A stretch of DNA of 64,000 nucleotides from Oscillospiraceae bacterium. GTDB taxonomy: Bacteria > Bacillota > Clostridia > Oscillospirales > QAMX01. Under the pieces are notes generated by a model, which saw only the letters and a list, made by a program, of their open reading frames with translations, had not been told where the DNA came from and did no database searches. A program made the translations under genes and the position numbers. Numbering within the stretch: the first letter of the stretch is position 1; each line of letters begins with the position of its first letter. The DNA is taken from assembly GCA_015067825.1 (NCBI GenBank), contig SVLQ01000005.1, positions 1 through 64,000 on the forward strand, given 5' to 3'. Below are positions 54,152-62,760 of this stretch, one piece after another.

Positions 54152-56251
54152 ATGGCCAACATTCATGAAATTTTTGGAAGCAACGTTTTCAATGAGCCTG
54201 TGATGAAAGCGCGGCTTCCGCGCGATACCTATAAAGCCCTCAAGAGCACGATCGCCAAGGGCAAAGCGCTCGATCCCGAGATCGCCAACATCGTTGCCAA
54301 TGCCATGAAGGAATGGGCGCTGGAAAAGGGCGCGACGCACTTCACACATTGGTTCCAGCCGCTGACCGGTGTTACCGCCGAAAAACACGACAGCTTCGTC
54401 GCGCCCGATTCGGAAGGGCGCGTGATCATGGAGTTCTCGGGCAAGGCGCTCGTTCAGGGCGAACCCGATGCCTCCAGCTTCCCCTCCGGCGGTCTGCGCG
54501 CTGTGTTTGAAGCGCGCGGCTATACCGCTTGGGACCCGACCAGCTACGCGTTCATCAAAGACGGCACGCTCTGCATCCCTACGGCGTTCTGCTCGTATTC
54601 CGGCGAGGCGCTCGACCAGAAAACGCCGCTGCTGCGTTCGATGGAAGCGATCGAAAAACAGGCGATGCGCCTGCTCTCGCTGTTTCCGGGCAACACGGCC
54701 AAGCGCGTGATCACGACGGTTGGCGCAGAGCAGGAGTACTTCCTGATCGACAAAGCCGTCTATGAAAAGCGCCCTGACCTGATGTACTGCGGCCGATCGC
54801 TCTTCGGTGCACGCCCGCCCAAGGGTCAGGAACTCGACGACCACTACTTCGGTGCGATCAAGCCGCGCGTTGCCGCTTTTATGCGCGAACTCGACGAAGA
54901 GCTTTGGAAGCTCGGTGTGCTCGCCAAGACCGAACACAATGAAGTCGCTCCGGCGCAGCACGAGCTGGCGCCGATCTATACGACGACGAATATCTCCGCC
55001 GACCACAACCAGCTGACGATGGAATGCATGAAGCGCATCGCCGATCGCCATGGGCTCGTGTGTCTGCTGCACGAAAAGCCGTTTGCCGGCGTCAACGGCA
55101 GCGGTAAGCACAACAACTGGGCGCTCTCGACCGACGAAGGTCGCAACCTGCTCGACCCGGGCAAAAATCCGTCGCAGAATCTGCACTTCCTGCTGTTCCT
55201 GACGGCTGTGATCAAAGCGGTCGACCTGCACCAGGATCTGCTGCGCATCTCTGTTGCCACCGCCGGCAACGACCACCGCCTGGGCGCCAATGAAGCGCCG
55301 CCGGCGATCGTTTCGATGTTTTTGGGCGATGAGCTCACGGAGATCCTGGAATCGATCCGCACGGGCGAGGCCTACACCGAACGCAAGGGCGATACCCTGA
55401 AGATCGGCGCGAAAGTGCTGCCGAACTTTATGCGCGATACGACCGACCGTAACCGCACGTCCCCGATGGCCTTCACCGGCAACAAGTTTGAATTCCGCAT
55501 GGTCGGCTCGGCGGCGTCGATCTCGTCGCCCAACGTCGTTCTGAACACGGCCGTCGCCGATGTGCTCGCCGAATTTGCCGCAGAGCTCAAAGACGTTCCG
55601 GAGGCCGATTTTGAACGCGCGGTGCGCAAACTGATCGCCAAAACGATCGATGTCCACGGCCGCATCATTTTCAACGGCAACAACTATTCGGAAGAATGGG
55701 TCGAGGAAGCCGAACGCAGAGGTCTTCTGAACCTGAAGAGCACGGTCGATGCGCTGCCGTATCTCGTCAGCGAAAAGAACGTTGCGCTCTTTGAGCGCCA
55801 CGGCGTACTCCGTGCGAGCGAATTGGTCGCGCGCCACGAGATCTACCTCGAAAACTACTGCAAAACCGTCCATATCGAAGCGCTGACGATGATCGACATG
55901 GTCAAACGCAAGATCCTGCCGACGGCGATTTCGTACCAGGGCAAGCTCGCCGACGTCATCGTCAAGAAAAATGCCTGCGGCATTGCGTTACCCATCTCCG
56001 TGGAAGAGACGCAGCTGAAAAAGCTGGCCGGTCTGACCGAGGCGATGTACGCAAAGCTCGCCGAGCTGGAAGTGACCGCTGCCAACACCAACTGCGGCTG
56101 CGACATCGAGGCGACCGCCCGTACGACCCGCGATGGCATCTGCCGCGAAATGGCCGAGCTCCGCGAGATCGTCGATGCGATCGAAATGCTCGTTTCCGGC
56201 GAGGATTGGCCGTATCCGACCTACGCAGAAATTCTTTACAGCGTTCGCTAA
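54152..56251 (+). CDS. glnN: Glutamine synthetase type III
   Basis: A 699-residue GSIII enzyme that forms glutamine from glutamate, ammonia and ATP. It shows the long GSIII form with [10 protein letters not shown] near the start, [35 protein letters not shown] (catalytic region) and [14 protein letters not shown]. Length matches GSIII (about 700), not the 440-470 of GSI. Start with gaaagga. Last gene of the operon. Confidence 0.96.
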   Translation: MANIHEIFGSNVFNEPVMKARLPRDTYKALKSTIAKGKALDPEIANIVANAMKEWALEKGATHFTHWFQPLTGVTAEKHDSFVAPDSEGRVIMEFSGKALVQGEPDASSFPSGGLRAVFEARGYTAWDPTSYAFIKDGTLCIPTAFCSYSGEALDQKTPLLRSMEAIEKQAMRLLSLFPGNTAKRVITTVGAEQEYFLIDKAVYEKRPDLMYCGRSLFGARPPKGQELDDHYFGAIKPRVAAFMRELDEELWKLGVLAKTEHNEVAPAQHELAPIYTTTNISADHNQLTMECMKRIADRHGLVCLLHEKPFAGVNGSGKHNNWALSTDEGRNLLDPGKNPSQNLHFLLFLTAVIKAVDLHQDLLRISVATAGNDHRLGANEAPPAIVSMFLGDELTEILESIRTGEAYTERKGDTLKIGAKVLPNFMRDTTDRNRTSPMAFTGNKFEFRMVGSAASISSPNVVLNTAVADVLAEFAAELKDVPEADFERAVRKLIAKTIDVHGRIIFNGNNYSEEWVEEAERRGLLNLKSTVDALPYLVSEKNVALFERHGVLRASELVARHEIYLENYCKTVHIEALTMIDMVKRKILPTAISYQGKLADVIVKKNACGIALPISVEETQLKKLAGLTEAMYAKLAELEVTAANTNCGCDIEATARTTRDGICREMAELREIVDAIEMLVSGEDWPYPTYAEILYSVR

Positions 56252-56254
56252 ATC

Positions 56255-56296
56255 AAAAAGCGTTCGGCCGATCATTGTCGGCCGAACGCTTTTTTG
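56255..56296 (+). terminator. Terminator after glnN
   Basis: AAAAAGCGTTCGGCCGA / TCGGCCGAACGCTTTTT with a six-base loop and T run. Confidence 0.93.
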
Positions 56297-56328
56297 CATA
56301 GAATGCTGCAGGAATCTTTAAAAATATA

Positions 56329-56358
56329 TTGTGCTGTGGGCGGATTTTGTGGTATAAT
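56329..56358 (+). promoter_or_regulatory. Promoter of the AI-2E family gene
   Basis: TTGTGC, 18-base spacer, TATAAT. Confidence 0.5.
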
Positions 56359-56390
56359 GTAAAGGTGAACTGTTGCCGGAGGTGAACGGG

Positions 56391-57515
56391 TTGGAAGATA
56401 AGTCTCTGTATAAATTATTGCGTCCGCTGATTTTGCTGTGCTATGCCGTGTTGGCGATTTTGGCGGTGAAATACCTGATGAGCCATGTGCTCAGCTGGTT
56501 TATGCCGTTTATCATTGCGTTTTTTGTTTCGCGCCTAGCTTTGCCGCTTGCGCGCGGGATGAAGAAAAAACTCCGCTTCCCGCACGGTGTGGCCTGCGTG
56601 ACGGGGACGATTTTGGTGATGCTGGCTGCTATTGTCGTCGTCGGGCTGCTTGGGTTCTTCATCGCACTGCGCTTGATTCCGTTTTTCAAGGATCTACCCA
56701 ATACGTACGCGAATGCGATGGCCGAAGTTTCAGTGCTCGGGGATCGGTTGTCGGCCGCGCTTGGCGGTCTGCCGCAGTCGGTTGTCGATGGCATCAACAA
56801 CGCGATCACCAATCTGCCTGAAAAAATTGACCTGTACGCGCTTCTCGGCCAGCCGCTTCTGAATGTGGCCAGCAGCGTGCCCAATGCGATTTTGGCGACG
56901 GTGGCAACGGTGGTCGGTTCATTCCTGCTGACGATCTACGACGATGCCGTTGGAAAGTTCCTGCGCTCGTTTATGCCGGGGCCGTGGCACGAAAAGGTTG
57001 CGCGCACCTACCATCACCTGATCACGTCGCTCGGCAACTGGCTGAAGGCGCAGTGCATCATGTGCAGCATCTGTTTGGTCGAATTGTTCGTCGGCTTCTG
57101 GATCATGGGGTTTGCCAGTCCGTTTTTGCTGGCGGTGATCATCGCGTGGATCGACTTCCTGCCGGTGCTGGGCGCAGGTACGGTGTTGATTCCGTGGGCG
57201 CTGATTTCGCTCATTTTGGGGAACTTCAAGCTGGGGATCTCGCTGGCGGTGCTGTACGCGGTGATTCTGGTCGTACGCAATCTGGTCGAACCGCACGTAG
57301 TGGCGCATCAGATCGGCCTGCACCCGCTGGTGACGCTGATGGGCATCTGCGTCGGGTTCCGCATGTTTGGCTTTATGGGCATGTTCATCGTGCCGCTGAT
57401 TCTGCTGTGCGTTGTCAAGCTCAACGAATGGGGTTATATCCATCTGTGGCAGGTGGAAACGCCGCCCTCGCCGGAAAACGAGATTTTGTCGATCGAATCG
57501 GCGGAAAAAGAATAA
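56391..57515 (+). CDS. AI-2E/YtvI family membrane transporter
   Basis: A 374-residue permease-like protein with about seven to eight helices. The C-terminal signature NLVEPHVVAHQIGLHPLVTLMGI followed by FMGMFIVPLI is typical of the AI-2E/YtvI family, whose members include a sporulation protein and sodium-proton or signal exporters. The start is TTG at 56391 after ggaggtg; the track start lies inside that site. Monocistronic. Substrate unknown. Confidence 0.85.
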   Translation: MEDKSLYKLLRPLILLCYAVLAILAVKYLMSHVLSWFMPFIIAFFVSRLALPLARGMKKKLRFPHGVACVTGTILVMLAAIVVVGLLGFFIALRLIPFFKDLPNTYANAMAEVSVLGDRLSAALGGLPQSVVDGINNAITNLPEKIDLYALLGQPLLNVASSVPNAILATVATVVGSFLLTIYDDAVGKFLRSFMPGPWHEKVARTYHHLITSLGNWLKAQCIMCSICLVELFVGFWIMGFASPFLLAVIIAWIDFLPVLGAGTVLIPWALISLILGNFKLGISLAVLYAVILVVRNLVEPHVVAHQIGLHPLVTLMGICVGFRMFGFMGMFIVPLILLCVVKLNEWGYIHLWQVETPPSPENEILSIESAEKE

Positions 57516-57518
57516 AAA

Positions 57519-57555
57519 ATCGTCCGCAGGCGAAAAGCCTGCGGACGATTTCTTG
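57519..57555. terminator. Shared terminator between the AI-2E gene and murA
   Basis: ATCGTCCGCAGGC / GCCTGCGGACGAT with a five-base loop; T-rich on both sides, so it serves both converging genes. Confidence 0.9.
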
Positions 57556-57567
57556 TTTTTTGAGGAA

Positions 57568-58854
57568 TCAGACAACTTTGGCAAACGGCGTACCGTCCTT
57601 GGGGACAACGCGGATGTCGGCGCCGATCTTTTGCAGCTTGCCGACAATGTCCTCGTAACCGCGTTCGATGTGGGTAATGCCATCGATCTCGGTTTTGCCG
57701 CGGGCAGCCATTGCAGAGATCACGAGCGCCACACCTGCGCGCAGGTCACACGCGCAAACCGGTGCACCGGTGAATTCGCTGATCGGTGAGACGATCGCGG
57801 TGCGGCCGTCGACCTTGATTTTCGCGCCCATGCGCGCGAGCTCGTCGACATAGCGGAAGCGGCCGTCGTAGATGCCGTCGGTGACTACGCTGGTACCGCC
57901 GGCGAGGCACAAAACCGCAACAGCCTGCGGCTGCATGTCGGTGGGGAATCCGGGATAGGGGATCGCGCGGATGTTGGTCGGCGAGAGCGGGCCCTTGCGC
58001 GAAACGCGCAGGTAATCGTCGCCTTCAAAAATCGTCACGCCCATTTCCTCAAATTTGGCAGTGATGCATTCGAGGTGCTTGGGGATGATATTGTTGATGA
58101 TAATTTCACCGCCAGTGGCAGCCACTGCGGCGATAAAGGTGCCGGCTTCGATCTGGTCGGGGATGATCGAATAGGTGCCGCCGTGGAGATGCGAAACGCC
58201 GCGGACTTTGATCACATCGGTGCCGGCACCGCGAATGGTCGCGCCCATGGAGTTCAAGAAGTTGGCGACGTCGACGACGTGCGGCTCTTTGGCGCAGTTT
58301 TCGATCACGGTCGTGCCCGGTGCACGGACAGCGGCGAGCATCATGTTGATCGTCGCGCCGACGGAGCTTTCGTCGAAGTAAATGTTGCCGCTTTGAATGC
58401 CGTGATCGGTTTCGGCGCAGAGAATACCGTTTTCCACGCGCACATTCGCGCCGAGCGCCTCAAAGCCTTTGATGTGGCGGTCGATCGGACGGCCGCCGAA
58501 ATCGCATCCGCCCGGCAGACCCGCGCGCGCCCAACCGTAGCGACCGAGCATAGCACCGACGAGGTAGTAAGAAGCGCGCATCCGGCGCATCAGGTCGTAC
58601 GGCGGTTCTTCGCAGCGGAGATCAGAGGTGTCGATTTCCAAAGTGGAGGCGTTCAGGTAGGACACGCGCGCGCCGATCGACTGCAGAATATCGCACCAAA
58701 GACGAACGTCGCTGATCTGCGGGACGTTTTCGATGCGGCAAATGCCTTCGACAAGGATCGTCGCCGGGATAATGCCCACGGCGGCGTTCTTCATACCTGC
58801 AATATTCACTGTGCCATAAAGCGGCTTTCCGCCGTTTATAACATATTTATTCAA
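57568..58854 (-). CDS. murA: UDP-N-acetylglucosamine enolpyruvyl transferase
   Basis: A 428-residue enzyme for the first committed step of peptidoglycan synthesis, joining phosphoenolpyruvate to UDP-GlcNAc. The substrate-binding KN pair (K22, N23) and the catalytic loop GGCDFGGRPIDRHI with Cys 117 are present, so it should be fosfomycin-sensitive. The best start is TTG at 58854 after aaagaggg; the track ATG is 18 codons upstream without a binding site. A second MurA may exist elsewhere. Confidence 0.94.
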   Translation of the reverse strand: MNKYVINGGKPLYGTVNIAGMKNAAVGIIPATILVEGICRIENVPQISDVRLWCDILQSIGARVSYLNASTLEIDTSDLRCEEPPYDLMRRMRASYYLVGAMLGRYGWARAGLPGGCDFGGRPIDRHIKGFEALGANVRVENGILCAETDHGIQSGNIYFDESSVGATINMMLAAVRAPGTTVIENCAKEPHVVDVANFLNSMGATIRGAGTDVIKVRGVSHLHGGTYSIIPDQIEAGTFIAAVAATGGEIIINNIIPKHLECITAKFEEMGVTIFEGDDYLRVSRKGPLSPTNIRAIPYPGFPTDMQPQAVAVLCLAGGTSVVTDGIYDGRFRYVDELARMGAKIKVDGRTAIVSPISEFTGAPVCACDLRAGVALVISAMAARGKTEIDGITHIERGYEDIVGKLQKIGADIRVVPKDGTPFAKVV

Positions 58855-58975
58855 ACGATAACCCTCTTTCACGGGGATGCCCCCGACAGATCGGATCAAG
58901 GGGAACAAGCCTTGTTTTGGAGGCGGTCGTGCGGCGAAAATGGACGCAATAAGACCGCATAAAACACTCTGTTAA

Positions 58976-59004
58976 ATTATAACACGCTTTCCGACTCTTG
59001 TCAA
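58976..59004 (-). promoter_or_regulatory. Promoter of murA
   Basis: Perfect TTGACA, 17-base spacer, perfect TATAAT on the minus strand, leaving a leader of about 115 bases. Confidence 0.85.
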
Positions 59005-59128
59005 CTGTCGGGAGAAGAGAAGACGGCGAAAACATGCACGAAAAGGAAAAGATAGAGGCGGAAAAACGAGGATTTTTGGAAAATATGCACTTCCCCTGTT
59101 GATACAGTATGCGCAGATGCGGAGAGGT

Positions 59129-60490
59129 CTATTCTTCGGAGCGTGTGAGAACGCGGATCCAACGGTAACGGTTGACTTTGACGACGGCAACCGCGCATTT
59201 CAAGATCTGGTCGGACTTCAGACAGGCGAAGGTGACGACACTCGGCAGCTTCAGCACGAAAGCGGAAACGGCCGAAACGGGCAGAACGATGCACCACATG
59301 AAGATGATATCGTTGAAAAGCACGAATTTCGTCTCGCCGCCGCCGGAGACGATGCCGGTCAAAACAGGCATCTGGTAGGAGGTGCCGATGACGGTCACGC
59401 AGAGAACGAGGATGAAATCATGTGCAAGCGCGGCGCTTTCAGCGGTGACCTTGTAAAGATCGACGATGAACTGCTTGGCCCCCAAAAGTGCGGCGCTGGT
59501 CAGAACGCCGACGATCAGAAAGATCACCTGCAGCGTTTTGGCGTAGGCCTTGACATCGTCGATGCGTCCTTCGCCGACCGTTTTGCCGATCACAACGCCG
59601 GAAGCGGTGGCGATCCCGTAGGAGACGACGGTGATAACCTGAAAGATCGTGGTGGCAATGCTGGAGGCCGAGATCGCAGCTTCGCCCAAACGGCCGATGA
59701 TCGCCGTTTGGATCGACATGGCAATGCCCCACGAGGTGCTCGAAAGCACGAGCGGCATGCCGGAACGGAGGAAATCGCGTGCGTAGGAGGCCGAGAGGCC
59801 GAGGAGATGGCGCAGGCGCAGACGGAGCTTGCGGTCTACAAGGCCGACGTAAACTAAGATCACGGCGAATTCGACGATGCGGCTGATGAGCGTGGCGATG
59901 GCAGCACCCTCAACGCCGAGTTCCGGTAACCCGAAGTGGCCGTAGATCAGACAATAGTTCAAAGAGATATTGACAACCAAAGAGAGCAGCGAAACGTAGA
60001 ACCCGATGCGGACGGTCTCCACGCTGCGCAAGGTGCCCAAAAGGATCGTAGTCACGCTGAAAATGCAGTAGGAGAAGCAAATGATGCGCAGGTATTTCGC
60101 GCCTTCGGCGATGGCGGAAGCTTCGTTGGTCAAAAGTGAAAGCGTCTGCGAGGGGAAGAAGAAGGCAACGAGGGTGAGGAGAACGGAGAAAGCGATCCCC
60201 AGCCAAAATCCGACGGCAAAGATCTTGCGGATCGGTTCGATATCGCGTTTGCCCCAGTACTGCGCAGCGATGACGACAATGCCGTTGGCGACGCCGCCGG
60301 CAAACATCTGCAGCAAAAACTGGATCTGGTTGACGAGGGCAACGCCGTTTAGGGCGGCCTGACTGTAGCCGCCGATCATCACGTTGTCGGCAAGGTTGAC
60401 GCCGAAGGTGATGAGGTTCTGCAGCGCGATCACCGCAGTCAGCGAGGCGAGCGAGGCATAAAATTTCCGGTCTTTGACGAACAAACGCAT
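59129..60490 (-). CDS. MATE family efflux transporter
   Basis: A 453-residue membrane protein with about 12 helices in two similar halves. The early segment ALQNLITFGVNLADNVMIGG and the mid-protein GMPLVLSSTSWGIAMSIQTAIIG are typical of MATE antiporters, which expel drugs or metabolites using Na or H gradients. ATG after ggagaagga. Monocistronic; no clear terminator was seen after it. Confidence 0.9.
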   Translation of the reverse strand: MRLFVKDRKFYASLASLTAVIALQNLITFGVNLADNVMIGGYSQAALNGVALVNQIQFLLQMFAGGVANGIVVIAAQYWGKRDIEPIRKIFAVGFWLGIAFSVLLTLVAFFFPSQTLSLLTNEASAIAEGAKYLRIICFSYCIFSVTTILLGTLRSVETVRIGFYVSLLSLVVNISLNYCLIYGHFGLPELGVEGAAIATLISRIVEFAVILVYVGLVDRKLRLRLRHLLGLSASYARDFLRSGMPLVLSSTSWGIAMSIQTAIIGRLGEAAISASSIATTIFQVITVVSYGIATASGVVIGKTVGEGRIDDVKAYAKTLQVIFLIVGVLTSAALLGAKQFIVDLYKVTAESAALAHDFILVLCVTVIGTSYQMPVLTGIVSGGGETKFVLFNDIIFMWCIVLPVSAVSAFVLKLPSVVTFACLKSDQILKCAVAVVKVNRYRWIRVLTRSEE

Positions 60491-60565
60491 GGTTATCCTT
60501 CTCCGTTGGTGTGATCTTTCGCGCGGCTGCCAAAAAGCGGAAGCCGCAGTCCGTGACGGTAAAAG

Positions 60566-60594
60566 AGTTTACCACAGAATGGACAAATAGTCAA
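60566..60594 (-). promoter_or_regulatory. Promoter of the MATE transporter
   Basis: TTGACT, 17-base spacer, TAAACT on the minus strand, about 70 bases before the ATG. Confidence 0.55.
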
Positions 60595-60659
60595 GAGCAG
60601 ACGGAAAAATCACGGTATGGAGTGGGAAAATATTGTTTTTTGAATCGTTTTCCGCACAC

Positions 60660-60688
60660 TTGATTTCGCTTGCCGCATATGATATAAT
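60660..60688 (+). promoter_or_regulatory. Promoter of the mazF locus
   Basis: TTGATT, 17-base spacer, TATAAT, about 60 bases before the 21-codon ORF. Confidence 0.65.
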
Positions 60689-60757
60689 TAAGATGCATCT
60701 TTGCAGTGTCTCCACATCTGCCCGTCTGCATAGAATGACAGGGGGAGAAAACCGCCG

Positions 60758-60823
60758 ATGGCTCGCAGCCGCACAAAAAACTGTGCGGACAGGTTTAAAA
60801 TACTGCGGACCAAGGAACAATAG
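60758..60823 (+). CDS. Candidate 21-residue peptide before mazF
   Basis: A short ORF reading MARSRTKNCADRFKILRTKEQ, basic, preceded by agggggagaaaa. Its first half contains a hairpin CCGCACA / TGTGCGG. It occupies the place where a mazE antitoxin usually lies, yet is far too short to be one. It could be a leader peptide or chance. Confidence 0.3.
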   Translation: MARSRTKNCADRFKILRTKEQ

Positions 60824-60884
60824 AGACGAGTGCTGTGTTACATAATACGGTACCGAATCTATTTGTCGGTGGAGTGTGAGATTT

Positions 60885-61244
60885 GTGGATATAACTGTCA
60901 GAAGAGGCGATATTTACTATGCCGACCTCAGTCCGGTGGTCGGCAGCGAGCAGGGCGGTGTGCGCCCTGTGCTCATTGTGCAAAACGATGTGGGCAACCG
61001 CCACAGCCCGACGGTGATCGCCGCGGCGATTACCTCGCAAACGGGCAAAGCGCGGCTGCCGACGCACATTGAACTGGCAGCGCAGAGCTACGGGCTCTCG
61101 CGCGACAGTGTTGTGCTTTTGGAGCAGATCCGGACGATTGATAAGAAGCGGCTGAAGGAACGTATGGGCAGAGTCGACGATGGGATGATGGATAAGATCG
61201 ACACAGCCATTGCGGTCAGCTTCGGCCTTTCAAGCGAAGGATAG
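60885..61244 (+). CDS. mazF: MazF/NdoA family mRNA endoribonuclease
   Basis: A 119-residue RNase toxin that cleaves single-stranded mRNA at short sequence motifs. It is close to the Bacillus NdoA type in the segments [28 protein letters not shown] and [16 protein letters not shown]. The catalytic Arg and Thr/Ser region is intact. The start is GTG at 60885; the GTG at 60876 is also possible. No clear mazE gene precedes it. An anchored unknown protein follows 33 bases later. Confidence 0.92.
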   Translation: MDITVRRGDIYYADLSPVVGSEQGGVRPVLIVQNDVGNRHSPTVIAAAITSQTGKARLPTHIELAAQSYGLSRDSVVLLEQIRTIDKKRLKERMGRVDDGMMDKIDTAIAVSFGLSSEG

Positions 61245-61277
61245 CGCCGGGATTTGGCCGGCGCAGAGGAAATGCTT

Positions 61278-61919
61278 ATGAAACAGAAGAAAATGCGCTG
61301 GCTGGTAGCTGTGGCGGTGCTGATCATCGTTTTGCTGACGAGCGGACTGATCGTTGCCATTGCGGATAAAGAAGGAACGGCGGACGACCCGCTGATCGCC
61401 AAAAGCTACCTCGACGAGGTCTTCACACCGCAGATTTTGGCGGTCGTCGATGAGGCGGTTGCGAAAATTGAGGAAGGCTATGTCGGCGAAATCGACACGC
61501 TGATCGAAGAATATACGGCGGTGATCGACCAGAAAATCAGCGAGCTGAACGCGCAAACCGGCACGGTTGTGTCGAATGCGGAGTTTGTCGCGCTGCTGGA
61601 AACGAAGCTCGCTGAAAAGGTCGCTTCGGCCTCGGTGACGCCGTCGAGCGATGGCCAAACCTTCCGCGTGATCACGTTGAAGGCCGGACAAAAGGTTGTC
61701 TGCGAGGTCGGCTGTGAGGTGATGCTGCGCATCGGTTCAGCTGCGGCCTCCGGTAGCTCCAACCCGATTCTGATCGATCTGGTGCACAACACCACGCTGG
61801 CCAGCGGCACAGCATTGGTCAAAAACGTGCTTTATATGGTGACGATCAAAAATAACGGCTTTACGGCAGGTGTGGACAACACAAAAGTTTTGATCCGCGG
61901 CACCTATACCGTGCAATAA
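61278..61919 (+). CDS. Membrane-anchored protein of unknown function
   Basis: A 213-residue protein with one N-terminal transmembrane helix (about residues 8-30), a helical, probably coiled-coil stretch (about 40-115) and a C-terminal beta domain (LKAGQKVVCEVGCEVMLRIGS, VDNTKVLIRGTY). Proteins with this C-terminal pattern occur in many Bacillota, but I cannot name their role. Start at the second ATG, seven bases after agagga. It may be cotranscribed with mazF. Confidence 0.65.
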   Translation: MKQKKMRWLVAVAVLIIVLLTSGLIVAIADKEGTADDPLIAKSYLDEVFTPQILAVVDEAVAKIEEGYVGEIDTLIEEYTAVIDQKISELNAQTGTVVSNAEFVALLETKLAEKVASASVTPSSDGQTFRVITLKAGQKVVCEVGCEVMLRIGSAAASGSSNPILIDLVHNTTLASGTALVKNVLYMVTIKNNGFTAGVDNTKVLIRGTYTVQ

Positions 61920-61930
61920 CGATTTTTTTA

Positions 61931-61974
61931 TGGGCAGTCCTGCACATTATTGATGCGGGGCTGTCCATTTTTTT
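61931..61974 (+). terminator. Terminator after the mazF-linked gene
   Basis: TGGGCAGTCCTGCA / TGCGGGGCTGTCCA stem (14 pairs including G-U pairs), followed by seven T residues. Confidence 0.8.
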
Positions 61975-61998
61975 GCCGGAAAAAGAACGGTGCAGAAC

Positions 61999-62027
61999 TT
62001 GACAAACCGCGATAGTTTTGGTATAAA
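61999..62027 (+). promoter_or_regulatory. Promoter of the right-edge operon
   Basis: TTGACA, 17-base spacer, TATAAA, 50 bases before the first start codon. Confidence 0.75.
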
Positions 62028-62077
62028 TAAAGCAGTACTTTGCTGTATTTGACCATCGAGAAAGAGGTTGAGAGACG

Positions 62078-62746
62078 ATGAATTTGCTGTTCCCGAAATT
62101 ACCGACACCGAAAATGCATCCCGCCAACATCGGCCATGACCTTGAGCGTGACGGCGGCCCGCTGTCGGAACGCCTGTGGGCGATGTACCGCGACCGCGTT
62201 CTGTGTCTGACGATGTTTGAAGGTGATTTGAAAAACGTGATGGACGACCTGTACACGGTGTTTTTGACCGGTGCGAAGATCGTCTCTGCGGCCGCCGCGC
62301 CCAAAACGATGGGCCCGTGGGAGGCCGAACGCCTGAAAACGGTCAAGTTTTATATCGACCTTGCCCATTCGCTCGATCCTGAATTGATTTTTGACGTCTG
62401 CCTCTCCGATCAGATGACGCCAACCGCTGCGCTCGTGCAGGTTCCGGCCGAGGCCTTTGCGGCGTTTGGTCTGCCGGTGGAAGAGCGGCCGTTTGACGCG
62501 GAAAAATGCGATGACCCAACCGAACGCAAGCTTTGGCTTTATGCGCGGGCGAAGATGTACCGCGATGCCGGGTTTGAAAGCCTGACGCTGGGAGCGGATA
62601 CGCCGGTGGAGGTTGTCGAGAAGCTGAAAACGATCACGCCAATCGTTTCCGTCGGTGCGATGGCGGCAGCTGCCGAAGATCCGTGTGTGACCGACCCTGT
62701 GGCGATCGCTGAAAAGTGGATCGCGCAGAAGCAAAAAGAGCAGTAA
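62078..62746 (+). CDS. Unknown protein, shorter paralogue of the next gene
   Basis: A 222-residue soluble protein without signal peptide. It begins MNLLFPKLPTPKMHPANIGHD and aligns along its length with the first half of the next protein: the LTTGAKxxS-like segment, xDPELIFDVC, VPAEAFAAFGLPVEE and LWLYARAKMYRDAGFESL all have counterparts. Its last 60 residues replace the larger protein's C-terminal part. ATG with gaaagaggttgagag upstream. I do not recognise the family. Confidence 0.6.
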   Translation: MNLLFPKLPTPKMHPANIGHDLERDGGPLSERLWAMYRDRVLCLTMFEGDLKNVMDDLYTVFLTGAKIVSAAAAPKTMGPWEAERLKTVKFYIDLAHSLDPELIFDVCLSDQMTPTAALVQVPAEAFAAFGLPVEERPFDAEKCDDPTERKLWLYARAKMYRDAGFESLTLGADTPVEVVEKLKTITPIVSVGAMAAAAEDPCVTDPVAIAEKWIAQKQKEQ

Positions 62747-62760
62747 GGAGGGCTTTTTCG

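Noticed and set aside
53999-55873. 624-residue minus-strand ORF
   Set aside because: Antisense to glnN, which is unmistakable on the plus strand.
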